The notes under the pieces: generated by a model | Database searches by the model: none | What the model was told of the DNA's origin: nothing | Seen by the model: the letters and a program-made list of their open reading frames with translations, nothing else | Part shown: positions 1-8,332 of the stretch, in pieces | How the letters are laid out: each line of letters opens with the position of its first letter | Position numbering within the stretch: the first letter of the stretch is position 1 | Program-made: the position numbers and the translations under genes | Assembly (NCBI GenBank): GCA_003559235.1 | Contig: PWME01000034.1 | Span: 1 to 32,014 of the forward strand | Direction of reading: 5' to 3' | Origin: Mollicutes bacterium | GTDB lineage: Bacteria; Bacillota_I; Bacilli_A; Izemoplasmatales; Izemoplasmataceae | DNA: 32,014 bases

Positions 1-527
1 AATAAAGTGCCTTTGCCAATGCCATGCAACGTGCCAGCATCAATAAAGAAATAATCTTTGGCGCTAACTGGGACTTTTTGAACAATACTTTCAATTGTAT
101 CGTTTTCAATGTGTTGCTTTAACTCTGCAAGACTTTTGGCATGATGGCCAATAATTAGAGTAGCATCCGCTTCTGCTTCAACAATATACCAACACTCGGT
201 TTTCCCATAACTGCCTAAAGTCTTTGCCATAGCATCATCAGGATGGACTTGCACGCTTAAATCATCCGCTGCATCGATAAATTTAACCAATATCGGGAAT
301 TCATCCGCTCGGTGATTGCCAAACAAATGGCGTTGATTTTGCCATAAGGAGGATAACGTTTCACCTTGATACAGTCCATCTTTGATGGTTACATCACCAT
401 TTGTGTGCGCCGCAATACCCCAACATTCACCGGTTTTCTCACTGGGCAATGCGTAGTTAAAACGCGCACGCATCTTTTGGCCGCCCCACATTTTGGTTTT
501 AAAGATAGGATCGAACTTTATAATCAT
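1..527 (-). CDS. manA: mannose-6-phosphate isomerase, class I (3' end beyond window)
   Basis: This gene is absent from the ORF track because it runs off the left edge; I translated it by hand from the ATG at 525-527. About 175 codons are visible, beginning MIIKFDPIFKTKMWGG. It interconverts mannose-6-phosphate and fructose-6-phosphate in the cytoplasm. The family is shown by GECWGIAAH, the zinc-site segment LSVQVHPDD, GKTECWYIVEA and DAGTLHGIGKG, which match the short Bacillus-type ManA in order. An SD-like GTGAGG lies about 8 bases before the start. It follows the alcohol dehydrogenase gene on the same strand with a 52-base gap, so the two may be co-transcribed; there is no obvious metabolic link. 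The C-terminal part cannot be assessed. Confidence 0.93.
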   Translation of the reverse strand, partial: MIIKFDPIFKTKMWGGQKMRARFNYALPSEKTGECWGIAAHTNGDVTIKDGLYQGETLSSLWQNQRHLFGNHRADEFPILVKFIDAADDLSVQVHPDDAMAKTLGSYGKTECWYIVEAEADATLIIGHHAKSLAELKQHIENDTIESIVQKVPVSAKDYFFIDAGTLHGIGKGTL

Positions 528-579
528 TTTGAACGCCTCACAATACATCATACATTTCGTTGATGCTTACGAAATGGTT

Positions 580-1749
580 TCATTTAATCGCCTTTCGATA
601 AACATTTTCAGCCATTGCACGGTCAACTTTCACAAAGCCACCGACGGGTCCAACAATGGTGACTGTATCTGCCATCCATTCGATTGTATCATCATCTGGT
701 ATATGGCCTGCTGCTTCAAAAGTCGTTGGGGCTTTAAAAATCTTCTCAAGCATATTTTTGATCGCTTCAATGACTTGTTCAGGATGTTCTGTTTCAAATA
801 ATTCACGCCCTAAAAAGGCAAGGCGTGGTGCGACAATCGAGGGTGATGCATCTAAAATAGTTTCTAAGTACGCAGGGTATATACTCGTTAAAGCATAACC
901 ATGGGTTACACCATATTTTTGTGTGTAAGGATACGATAATTGGTGGGTTGCCCAATCGCCTTTTTTTCCTTGTGCTAAAAGCCAAGATAGTCCGATCGTT
1001 GCCGCCCAACTAATATTCGATCGGGTATCATAATCGTCTTCACCACGGTTTAACCGTTCAGTGTTTTCAATGACACTTTTGAGCAATCCAAATGATAGAT
1101 AATCCGCTGTTTCAGTGCGCTCTGTTTTAGAAAAGTATTGTTCGAACACATGCATGACAATATCGGTGACACCAGCATAGGTATAATGGGTGTTGACATG
1201 CATTGTATAGGTTGGGTCAATAATAGAAAACTGCGGGATTAAAAACGGGTATGCGCAACTGCGTTTTTGATTGGTTGCATCATTGGTGACAACGGTATTA
1301 CCATTGGTTTCTGTGCCCGTGGCCGCAAGGGTTAAAATCGTTCCAAGTGGCAAGGCATCCTCAGGTTTCTTTTTGCCTAAAAAGACATCCCATATTTCAT
1401 CTTCATGCATCGTCACCGAAAAGGCAATTGCTTTTGCAGCATCGATGACTGACCCGCCACCGGCAGCTAAAATGAACTCAACATTATGTTTCAAGCATTT
1501 TTCTCTTCCACTTAAAACACTTTGCATTTCAGGGTTCGGTCTTACCCCTGATTCTTCAATGCGCGTAATCGAAAGGGCATCCATCACAGAGACAATATTT
1601 TCATAAATGCCAATCGATTTAATCGACTGTTTCCCATACACCAGCAACACTGCTTTGCCTTGATAAGGTTTTAATATTTCACTAAGCTTCTCAATTTGAT
1701 CTTTGCCAAAATAAATCTGTGTTGGTAATGCATACGTAAATGATTCCAC
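580..1749 (-). CDS. iron-containing (NADH/NADPH-dependent) alcohol dehydrogenase, YugJ/BdhA type
   Basis: A 389-residue group III metal-dependent alcohol dehydrogenase, expected to reduce aldehydes such as butyraldehyde or acetaldehyde to alcohols during fermentation. GGGSVIDAAK (about 97-106) is the nucleotide-binding motif of the family. The metal ligands appear as Asp196 and His200 in TDIVMH, His269 in ATHQLSYPY and His283 in GVTHGYAL. The length fits the butanol-dehydrogenase-like (BdhA/YugJ/YugK) subgroup. The start codon is GTG (bases 1747-1749 read CAC on the plus strand), supported by GGGAG eight bases upstream. A strong -10 lies at 1771-1776. The exact substrate cannot be read from sequence. 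Confidence 0.93.
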   Translation of the reverse strand: MESFTYALPTQIYFGKDQIEKLSEILKPYQGKAVLLVYGKQSIKSIGIYENIVSVMDALSITRIEESGVRPNPEMQSVLSGREKCLKHNVEFILAAGGGSVIDAAKAIAFSVTMHEDEIWDVFLGKKKPEDALPLGTILTLAATGTETNGNTVVTNDATNQKRSCAYPFLIPQFSIIDPTYTMHVNTHYTYAGVTDIVMHVFEQYFSKTERTETADYLSFGLLKSVIENTERLNRGEDDYDTRSNISWAATIGLSWLLAQGKKGDWATHQLSYPYTQKYGVTHGYALTSIYPAYLETILDASPSIVAPRLAFLGRELFETEHPEQVIEAIKNMLEKIFKAPTTFEAAGHIPDDDTIEWMADTVTIVGPVGGFVKVDRAMAENVYRKAIK

Positions 1750-1770
1750 AATATCAACTCCCTATCGGTT

Positions 1771-1776
1771 ATTATA
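1771..1776 (-). promoter_or_regulatory. -10 box for the alcohol dehydrogenase (and manA)
   Basis: On the minus strand TATAAT lies about 22 bases before the GTG start. No convincing -35 hexamer is present at 16-18 bases, so only the -10 is called. Confidence 0.4.
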
Positions 1777-1812
1777 ACACGAAAACCCTCTGTCTTGTTT
1801 AAGCTGTTTTCC

Positions 1813-1841
1813 TTGAAATGTTTGCATAACTTGGGTACACT
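1813..1841 (+). promoter_or_regulatory. sigma-70-type promoter for the phosphodiesterase-rhomboid operon
   Basis: TTGAAA at 1813-1818, a 17-base spacer and TACACT at 1836-1841, ending 22 bases before the chosen ATG at 1864. It overlaps the 5' end of the longer track ORF that starts at 1795, which argues against that longer start. Confidence 0.5.
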
Positions 1842-1863
1842 TGATATGAAAGGCGGTGGCACG

Positions 1864-2970
1864 ATGAAAATCGATTATACACATTCAATCGTCAATATTA
1901 CCGCATCCATTGAACGCTATTATACGGGGAAACATAATCATCCAACCCTTGAAACACTTAATCAAGCGCTTAATAAGCAGCCTGATCACGTTGTCCTTGC
2001 TTTAATGGATGGGTTTGGCATGAACCTCATGCGTCATCATTTAGATTCCAAAGGTTTCTTTCATCGTCACTTAGCCACGTCTTTAACGTCAGTATTTCCA
2101 TCGACAACCACCGCAGCCACAACCGCTGTTTTAACAGGAAAGACACCGTATGAATCAGGTTTTTTAGGCTGGTTCATGCGTTTTCCCAAAGACGATTTGC
2201 ATTACACAGTATTTATGTCAGAGGACTATTATGAACCGCATAAAGCGATACCCTTAGATATGCAATCAAGATTTAACCGAGAGACGTTCTTAGATCGCAT
2301 TCAAAAAAAGGATACAACTGTAAAAACACAAGCCTTCTTCCCTTTTCCAGTTGTTAAGGACGGGCACCGAAATATTGAAGACGGTTTGAAGCGCGTTAAA
2401 GCCTTTCAAGCCAATCATCCGAAAACACTCGTCTATCTTTATTGGGTTGAACCTGATTTATCGCAGCATAAAACCGGTGTAAAAAGTGCTGAAACCAAAC
2501 AGCAGGCAACCCTAATAGAAAACGCCTTTAAAGATTATCATCACACAGCATCACCAAATACATTAACCATTGTGACTGCTGATCATGGGTTGATTGATGT
2601 TTTGGGAGAACCCTTGCTTGATGATGCCATGCGGGATTGTTTTGAAGCGTTGCCTGCGCTTGAACCACGCTTTACAACATTTTTTGTAAAACCAGAAAAA
2701 AAAGACACCTTTGAAACCTTGTTTAATACACGTCACGCAGATAGCTTTACCTTATACACAACGAATGCGTTTTTACAAACGGGCTTGCTTGGCAAAGGCA
2801 AAAGACATCCTTTTGTAAATCAATGCTTAGGCAATTATATAAGCATCGCAAAAAGTAATAAACACTTTCTATTTAGTGACGCAAATCCGCACAAAGCACA
2901 TCATGCCGGCTTATCTTCCGATGAACTTGATGTGCCATTGATTGTTTTTAAAGGAGTGAATCATTCATGA
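1864..2970 (+). CDS. alkaline phosphatase superfamily protein (type I phosphodiesterase / nucleotide pyrophosphatase family)
   Basis: A 368-residue predicted metal-dependent phosphodiesterase/pyrophosphatase (PF01663-like). The two-metal site of the superfamily can be followed: Asp49 in LALMDGFG, the nucleophile Thr within FPSTTTAAT (about 78-85), Asp and His in WVEPDLSQHKTG, Asp-His in TADHG, and a late His in HKAHHAGLS. There is no signal peptide, so it is probably cytoplasmic. I start at ATG 1864 rather than 1795 because AAAGGCGG lies just upstream and a promoter covers the extra codons. Its stop overlaps the rhomboid start (ATGA), so translation is probably coupled. The substrate is unknown; nucleotide sugars, nucleotides or phosphonate esters are all possible. 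Confidence 0.85.
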   Translation: MKIDYTHSIVNITASIERYYTGKHNHPTLETLNQALNKQPDHVVLALMDGFGMNLMRHHLDSKGFFHRHLATSLTSVFPSTTTAATTAVLTGKTPYESGFLGWFMRFPKDDLHYTVFMSEDYYEPHKAIPLDMQSRFNRETFLDRIQKKDTTVKTQAFFPFPVVKDGHRNIEDGLKRVKAFQANHPKTLVYLYWVEPDLSQHKTGVKSAETKQQATLIENAFKDYHHTASPNTLTIVTADHGLIDVLGEPLLDDAMRDCFEALPALEPRFTTFFVKPEKKDTFETLFNTRHADSFTLYTTNAFLQTGLLGKGKRHPFVNQCLGNYISIAKSNKHFLFSDANPHKAHHAGLSSDELDVPLIVFKGVNHS

Positions 2971-3764
2971 GTATTTTCCAACGCCCAACCGGTCCCGGCA
3001 TGATTAAACGTACCAACCCTGTCACACTTGTGATGATTATTATTGTAACGTCTGTATACATCATGCAGTTAATAACCCCTGCGTTTGGCATTAGTTTGGC
3101 AGAGCTTGGGGCTTTAAAAGCGTATGATCACGAAGGGTTTGTTCATACGGTTACGTTAAACACCCAGTTTTATCGGTTTGTAACATCAATTTTTTTGCAT
3201 GGGTCGCCAACCCATTACTTATTTAATACCTTTTTCGGATTATTTATTATCGGTGGGGCGTTAGAACGGCTCATCGGTCCGAAAAAATATGCCATTACTT
3301 TAGCCATTAGCGGTTTGGGTGGAAGCCTTGTCGTATACGGTTATAACGTATTTATGTGGGAACTATTACAAAATCAAGATGCCTTGCGACCAACGTTAGG
3401 GGCAAGTGGTGCCATTTATGGTGTGATGGGATTTTTACTGTATTTAACCCTCAAGCGCCCAATGTGGTTTGCACCACAAGATATTTCAGGCATTCGTAGC
3501 TTAATCCTCATTAATGTCGTTTTAACATTCTTAGCCCCAAACATCTCCATTCCTGGGCACTTAGGTGGGTTAACCTTTGGCTTAGTAGCCGCATTCTTTT
3601 TAACCGACCAAACGCCGTTTAGCCGTGCAAAACAACAAGGATTCTTTGACCCGCATGATCCGTATGCGCACGAAGATGCCTATAACCAGGACGATTTTTT
3701 TGACAACTTGGATGATGTTGAAATCGTTGATGACGACGATGATGACGATCGACGCGTGTGGTAA
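2967..3764 (+). CDS. rhomboid family intramembrane serine protease with acidic C-terminal tail
   Basis: A 265-residue membrane protein with about six hydrophobic segments. The rhomboid signature is complete: FLHGSPTHYLFN (His78, His83, Asn87), the catalytic Ser147 in GASGAIYG, and the catalytic His198 in GHLGGLTFG. It should cleave other membrane proteins within the bilayer; no substrate is evident. After the last helix (about residue 212) a soluble tail of ~50 residues becomes very acidic and ends in seven consecutive Asp followed by RRVW. Such tails are not part of the catalytic core and could bind cations or partners (inference). The start overlaps the upstream stop as ATGA. A terminator hairpin begins inside the last codons. 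Confidence 0.93.
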   Translation: MSIFQRPTGPGMIKRTNPVTLVMIIIVTSVYIMQLITPAFGISLAELGALKAYDHEGFVHTVTLNTQFYRFVTSIFLHGSPTHYLFNTFFGLFIIGGALERLIGPKKYAITLAISGLGGSLVVYGYNVFMWELLQNQDALRPTLGASGAIYGVMGFLLYLTLKRPMWFAPQDISGIRSLILINVVLTFLAPNISIPGHLGGLTFGLVAAFFLTDQTPFSRAKQQGFFDPHDPYAHEDAYNQDDFFDNLDDVEIVDDDDDDDRRVW

Positions 3765-3777
3765 AGCGCGTCTTTTT
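3751..3777 (+). terminator. rho-independent terminator overlapping the rhomboid stop
   Basis: GACGCG (3751-3756) pairs with CGCGTC (3767-3772), followed by TTTTT. The left arm is inside the coding sequence. Confidence 0.75.
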
Positions 3778-3805
3778 ATTGCTTTTAAAAGTTGCTTGAA
3801 TGCGC

Positions 3806-3811
3806 TATAAT
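3806..3811 (+). promoter_or_regulatory. -10 box for the Ste24-type protease operon
   Basis: A perfect TATAAT sits 41 bases before the ATG at 3853. The 17-base-spaced upstream hexamer is TTTTAA, a weak -35. GGAGGT at 3841-3846 is the ribosome binding site. Confidence 0.45.
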
Positions 3812-3852
3812 GAACACGATAAACAAACTTTAGCGAACCCGGAGGTCAATGT

Positions 3853-5088
3853 ATGGAGACGATTATTTTTGGTATTATCATCGCACTTATTATCCTTTAT
3901 TATGTCTTTTCTTTTTTCGCGGACTATTTGAACGATCAGATGCGCACCAAACCGATTCCAGAAAATGTTGAAGATGTTTATGATACTGAACAATATGCGA
4001 AATGGCTAAGTTATTCACGCGAAACGAGTCGGATTGGTTTTATTGAAAGCGCGTTAGCGTTTTTGTTTATATTGCTTATGTTATTGAATGGCGGCTTTTT
4101 AATGCTTGCAACATGGACCCGCGACATGACTAGCAGTGTTTATACCGAAATGTTCGCCTTTTTAGGCATAATCTTTGCAATAAACTTTGTTTACCGCTTA
4201 CCGTTTAATGCGTATCGTACATTTTCGATTGAAACGCGTTATGGGTTTAACCGTACAACGGTTAATACATTTATTAAAGACCGTATTATTTCAGTCATTT
4301 TAACCGTCTTATTGGGCGGAGGATTGGTGTACTTTATTACGTGGTTGCTTGAAAATACTGGTAATTATTTCATCCTTTTTGCGTTTATAGGTATTATGGT
4401 TGTGTTTTTATTCATTAACATTACTTATACAAAACTGTTACTGCCATTATTTAACACGTTAACCCCGCTTGAAGACGGCGAGCTTAAGACCCGTATTGAA
4501 GATTTTGCGGCATCGCAAAATTATGAAATTAAGAAAATTCATGTTATGGATGCTTCGAAACGTTCAAGCAAACTCAATGCATTTTTCTCAGGGTTCGGAC
4601 GTTTCAAAAACGTTGTGCTATTTGATACGTTAATCAATGTGATGGACAATGATCAAATCATGGCGGTTTTAGCGCATGAAATCGGGCATGCTAAGCATAA
4701 AGATGTTGTAAAAAACATTATTTTCTCCATGGTGCAGTTTGCATTAATATTGTCATTGTTCTTCGCGTTTGTGCGCATTGATGTCTTCGCACAAGCATTT
4801 GGATGGGAAAACGTGGTTCATTACGGCTTTATGCTACTTATATTTGCGATTGCGCTAAGCCCTGTGTTAATGCCACTGAACATACTTAGAAACAGTATTT
4901 CAAGGCGGTATGAGTATGCAGCGGATAAGTTTGCAGCAACCAACATTGGCAAAACACCAATGAAAGAAGCGTTAAAAGTGTTAGCCAGAGAAAATTTTGC
5001 CCAGTTAACCGTTCATCCGCTTTATGTTTTCTTGTATTATTCACATCCGCCGATTACTTTTAGAGTCGCGGCGATTGATCATGCCTGA
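3853..5088 (+). CDS. M48 family zinc metallopeptidase, Ste24/CAAX prenyl protease type
   Basis: A 411-residue polytopic membrane zinc protease. The N-terminal half (about 1-200) carries several membrane helices and the Ste24-type segment RLPFNAYRTFSIETRYGFNRTT. The catalytic half has HEIGH at 275-279 and the third zinc ligand Glu354 in RRYEYAADKF. The C-terminal YSHPPITFRVAAI is the conserved end of this family, so the protein looks complete. In eukaryotes the family trims CAAX proteins; bacterial members are thought to act in membrane-protein quality control, with largely unknown substrates. GGAGGT lies seven bases before the ATG. The 3' end overlaps the next gene by eight bases (ATGCCTGA), suggesting coupled expression with a diguanylate cyclase. 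Confidence 0.92.
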   Translation: METIIFGIIIALIILYYVFSFFADYLNDQMRTKPIPENVEDVYDTEQYAKWLSYSRETSRIGFIESALAFLFILLMLLNGGFLMLATWTRDMTSSVYTEMFAFLGIIFAINFVYRLPFNAYRTFSIETRYGFNRTTVNTFIKDRIISVILTVLLGGGLVYFITWLLENTGNYFILFAFIGIMVVFLFINITYTKLLLPLFNTLTPLEDGELKTRIEDFAASQNYEIKKIHVMDASKRSSKLNAFFSGFGRFKNVVLFDTLINVMDNDQIMAVLAHEIGHAKHKDVVKNIIFSMVQFALILSLFFAFVRIDVFAQAFGWENVVHYGFMLLIFAIALSPVLMPLNILRNSISRRYEYAADKFAATNIGKTPMKEALKVLARENFAQLTVHPLYVFLYYSHPPITFRVAAIDHA

Positions 5089-6190
5089 TGTTAGATTAGC
5101 CCCTATAAATATTCGGCGCTTGTGTTATGTTTTTGCAAGTATCTTTTTCATTGAAGCCGCTTTTCTAATTATTGTCGAAAGAGAGCGGTTGATGGCGGAT
5201 GCGCATGAACTGGTATGGGTTTCATTTATGTTGCATGCTATACTCGCTCTTTATGCACTTTTGCATATTATTTGGCTAAACATTCTTAAACGTAAATCGA
5301 ATGATGCGAGTCCTTTAGCGCAACGGATTTCACCTTATGCAACATTTACAACGATGATGGTAGTGGCGACAATTAGTGTGTTTGATCAAGTAACACATGG
5401 CCATATTACTTTGTTCAGTGTGTTTTTATTGGCTTTTGGATTACTCGTATTCATCCGACCTTGGTGGAATTTGTTTGTATACGGGGTTCCCTTTGGAGTT
5501 TTTATGCTCGGTGTAATAATGTTTCAAGATAACACCGATATTCAAATTACACACTTCATTAATGGCACTGTTGTATTTGTTGGTGTTTTATTTGCATCCA
5601 CAGTATTTTACCGAAGAACGCTGCTCACAACGATTCAATCTGAGCGCCTTCAAAACGCGAATGAAAAATTAACACACCTCGCAACGATTGATGCTTTAAC
5701 TGAACTGCCTAATCGTCGTTTATTTGAACGCCATATGATTCATGAACTCTCGATCGCAAAACGTTATGACACACGCGCATCATTAATGCTTATTGATATT
5801 GATGATTTTAAAACGGTGAATGATACTTACGGCCATCATGTTGGCGACGTGTTACTCACAAAAATTGGTCAATTGTTAACCGAAAATGTTCGCGCTTCAG
5901 ACATGGTTTCACGTTGGGGTGGTGAAGAATTTATGATTTTACTGTCTCATACTGAAACAGATGGCGCGAATATTTTAGCCGAGCGCTTACGAGAGGCCAT
6001 CGCAAGCTCACCTTTTGAGATTGACAATAAAACCCTGCATGTGACCATAAGCATTGGCATCAGTCCGTTATTTTTTGAAGCCGATGATGCTTTTACAATT
6101 AGTTACCAAACCGTTGATAAAGCATTATACGATGCCAAAAATGCGGGTAAAAATTGTGTAAAAACCTTAAAAAAACCGACCTTACATTAA
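5081..6190 (+). CDS. membrane-anchored diguanylate cyclase (GGDEF domain)
   Basis: A 369-residue protein that should make cyclic di-GMP from two GTP. The N-terminal ~180 residues hold about six hydrophobic segments and no recognisable sensor domain. A short linker leads to the GGDEF domain beginning at ATIDALTELPNRR. The active site is GGEEF (280-284), and an inhibitory I-site RASD (271-274) stands exactly five residues upstream, so product inhibition is likely. The track start at 5024 lies well inside the protease gene; I choose the ATG at 5081, which overlaps the protease stop by eight bases. Its input signal cannot be read. Confidence 0.92.
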   Translation: MPDVRLAPINIRRLCYVFASIFFIEAAFLIIVERERLMADAHELVWVSFMLHAILALYALLHIIWLNILKRKSNDASPLAQRISPYATFTTMMVVATISVFDQVTHGHITLFSVFLLAFGLLVFIRPWWNLFVYGVPFGVFMLGVIMFQDNTDIQITHFINGTVVFVGVLFASTVFYRRTLLTTIQSERLQNANEKLTHLATIDALTELPNRRLFERHMIHELSIAKRYDTRASLMLIDIDDFKTVNDTYGHHVGDVLLTKIGQLLTENVRASDMVSRWGGEEFMILLSHTETDGANILAERLREAIASSPFEIDNKTLHVTISIGISPLFFEADDAFTISYQTVDKALYDAKNAGKNCVKTLKKPTLH

Positions 6191-6217
6191 TCGACTTACC
6201 ACGAAGGAGGGGAGCGA

Positions 6218-7999
6218 ATGGATTTTGATGCTTTACGCAATCGCGCGATGAAACACGACATAGAAGCGCAAGTTGAACTTGGTAAACACCTATTAAAGCG
6301 TAACACACCACATGACAATGCAGAAGCTGAAAAATGGCTTAAACGTGCTGCTTTGAAAAAACACCCTGAAGCTCTCTTTCAAATGGGGGTCATCCGCTTA
6401 GAAGCTTTAGAAGCTGAAAAAGCGTGTCATTATTTTGAAAAAGCTTATAAAAAAGGCATAAAGCTTGCCGCTAAATATTTAGCGATGATTTATCGTGGCG
6501 ATATAGACCCAAGCATTCATGATGAGGCAAAAGCCAATACCATGATGCTAAATTATTATCGCTACGATCGCTACGATGCTTTAGAACCTTTGATTAACCA
6601 ATACACACCCGAAGGTTTTAAACCGACAAAAGAAACCAAAACGTTTTTAGAAGAAGCCAAAGATTACGGTTTGTTGAAAGCAAAATACCACCTTGCTATG
6701 CTCCATTTAACCGTGCCTAAATTTAAAAACTTACAAAAAGCCGTGCACTTATTAGAAAGCTATTTTGAAGCGACTGCTGATACCCAAGCGGCGCGGGTTT
6801 TATATCAACTTTACGCACCTGGCATCGATACGTACGCAGATTTTAAAGCAACCGATGCGAAAAAGGCCGCATTTTATTTAAAACATACCATCGATGAAGG
6901 TGCTGATGTTCATGAAGCCGCTTTTATTAAACACCACGATGTATATCTTCCCCATGATACATCGCCTTTAGAGCCTTACATCGACCATCAATTAGAACGA
7001 ATGCGCCGTTCACTTGCGGTAGACGCAGATTTTGCCGAAAGCGTTGTTCGCGATGATTTTTCAACCCAGCTCCACTATCATATTGAAACCATCGTTGATT
7101 ATGATGCAACCATAACGTATCGAATGAAAGAAGTTACTGAAGATGTCATCGAGCGTGAAGTTGAAAAAAAGCGGGTTGTAAAAAAAGGCTTCAAAAAAAC
7201 AGGCACTGTCAAAGTTCCTGAACGCATTACAAAAGTCAAAAAGCATAAACAAAACGTTGAACGCACCAAAAAAATTGCATCCGATCAAAACATTGACCGC
7301 CTCCATCATTACGCTAAACGAATTGACGATTTTCCGCATCTTGTTGAAACGACAAAAGCGCATAACGCAAGCATTACATTTGACCAACCTTTAGAAGATT
7401 CCGCTGTGAAAACAATGGTTGAGAACACCCTAAAAGCACGCTTTAAAAAACCACGTAAAGCGCGACGCATCAAGCGAGATTTCACTTTTTCACACGCCAT
7501 TCGTCTTCGGCCTATTGCGCATATTTCTCACGCTTTTTTAGGAAGAACGTATGCCATCGATGTCCCACTCACAAACAGCGATTTACCCAATATTCCATTT
7601 CCACTTGACAAGGGGTTTGCACGAACCTTACGTAAATTTACTAAAGCGCAACACGCAACACGACGCAACCACCAATTTGCGCATCTAATGCTTGCGCTTG
7701 GGCCAGCATGGTTTATTCATCAGCTTTTTCACCATTTAACACTTTCCACATGGCTTGAACAGCTTCACACTCAAGCCATCATATTTTTCAGCACATTGCT
7801 TTTAAGCAGTATATTCAGTGTTTGGTTGTATAAAAAATTCCCCTTCAAACGTATTGAAGCGGATGTGTTTATTACCTATTATGACGACAATAACATTGAA
7901 GCATTAAAACCCAAGCGCACAAAACAGCTTCTTATTATCGCCATTAAGTTTATTAGTGGTTTAGCGTTTTTTATCGCAGGCGCTTTGATGATGCCATAA
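6218..7999 (+). CDS. Sel1/TPR-type repeat protein with C-terminal membrane helices
   Basis: A 593-residue protein of unknown function. The first ~230 residues contain helical repeats of the Sel1-like kind (for example AEAEKWLKRAALKKHPEALF, CHYFEKAYKKGIKLAAKYLA and AVHLLESYFEATADTQAARVL). A central region (~300-350) is very basic and rich in Val/Lys. The C-terminal ~110 residues hold two or three membrane helices, the last ending FISGLAFFIAGALMMP. Sel1 repeats normally mediate protein-protein contacts, so an adaptor anchored to the membrane is a fair inference. GAAGGAGGGGA precedes the ATG. It follows the diguanylate cyclase by 27 bases on the same strand. Its last 29 bases overlap a convergent gene. 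Confidence 0.75.
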   Translation: MDFDALRNRAMKHDIEAQVELGKHLLKRNTPHDNAEAEKWLKRAALKKHPEALFQMGVIRLEALEAEKACHYFEKAYKKGIKLAAKYLAMIYRGDIDPSIHDEAKANTMMLNYYRYDRYDALEPLINQYTPEGFKPTKETKTFLEEAKDYGLLKAKYHLAMLHLTVPKFKNLQKAVHLLESYFEATADTQAARVLYQLYAPGIDTYADFKATDAKKAAFYLKHTIDEGADVHEAAFIKHHDVYLPHDTSPLEPYIDHQLERMRRSLAVDADFAESVVRDDFSTQLHYHIETIVDYDATITYRMKEVTEDVIEREVEKKRVVKKGFKKTGTVKVPERITKVKKHKQNVERTKKIASDQNIDRLHHYAKRIDDFPHLVETTKAHNASITFDQPLEDSAVKTMVENTLKARFKKPRKARRIKRDFTFSHAIRLRPIAHISHAFLGRTYAIDVPLTNSDLPNIPFPLDKGFARTLRKFTKAQHATRRNHQFAHLMLALGPAWFIHQLFHHLTLSTWLEQLHTQAIIFFSTLLLSSIFSVWLYKKFPFKRIEADVFITYYDDNNIEALKPKRTKQLLIIAIKFISGLAFFIAGALMMP

Positions 8000-8327
8000 A
8001 CGCAATGAGTTGATGACTAAAATGAATCAGTCTTTCAACAGCAGACCGATGGTCAAGCAATGCCTTAGGAGAACACGTTTTTACGTCCCCAAGAATTTCA
8101 TGGCAAAGGGTTAACAATACATCTTTTGGCAATGCTTCAAGGCGTTTACGCAACCGTTTTTTCGCCTTAAAATACTCAGGGGATGGCACATGACGCAATG
8201 ATGCATCTGACTCTGCCGAGTCACGCATTATCGTTGCGTATTGTAACATCTTTTTAACGGTTTTTTCATCCATAGAACGCGACACGTCTTCTAGTATTTC
8301 TTTAGGCGTGTTTTTGAGTGTATGCAT
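7971..8327 (-). CDS. small hypothetical protein
   Basis: A ~118-residue, mostly helical, charged, soluble protein that I do not recognise (begins MHTLKNTPKEIL). I prefer the ATG at 8325-8327 because AAAGGGTG lies six bases before it; the track start is a GTG at 8336 that overlaps the stop of the upstream diguanylate cyclase. The close coupling with that cyclase suggests a shared function, but no c-di-GMP-binding motif (RxxxR with D/NxSxxG) is visible. Its 3' end overlaps the convergent Sel1-repeat gene by 29 bases. Confidence 0.6.
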   Translation of the reverse strand: MHTLKNTPKEILEDVSRSMDEKTVKKMLQYATIMRDSAESDASLRHVPSPEYFKAKKRLRKRLEALPKDVLLTLCHEILGDVKTCSPKALLDHRSAVERLIHFSHQLIAFMASSKRLR

Positions 8328-8332
8328 TGACT

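Noticed and set aside
1795-1863. 23-residue N-terminal extension of the phosphodiesterase ORF
   Set aside because: Covers a promoter-like TTGAAA/TACACT and has no ribosome binding site; ATG 1864 is well supported.
3727-3750. GAC/GAT trinucleotide run as a non-coding repeat
   Set aside because: It is in frame in the rhomboid gene and encodes the Asp tail, so it is coding low complexity rather than a separate repeat.
7061-7500. Minus-strand ORFs of 108 and 63 aa antisense to the Sel1-repeat gene
   Set aside because: Shadows rich in Phe, Asn and Arg created by the Lys/Ala-rich plus-strand gene; no ribosome binding sites or homology.
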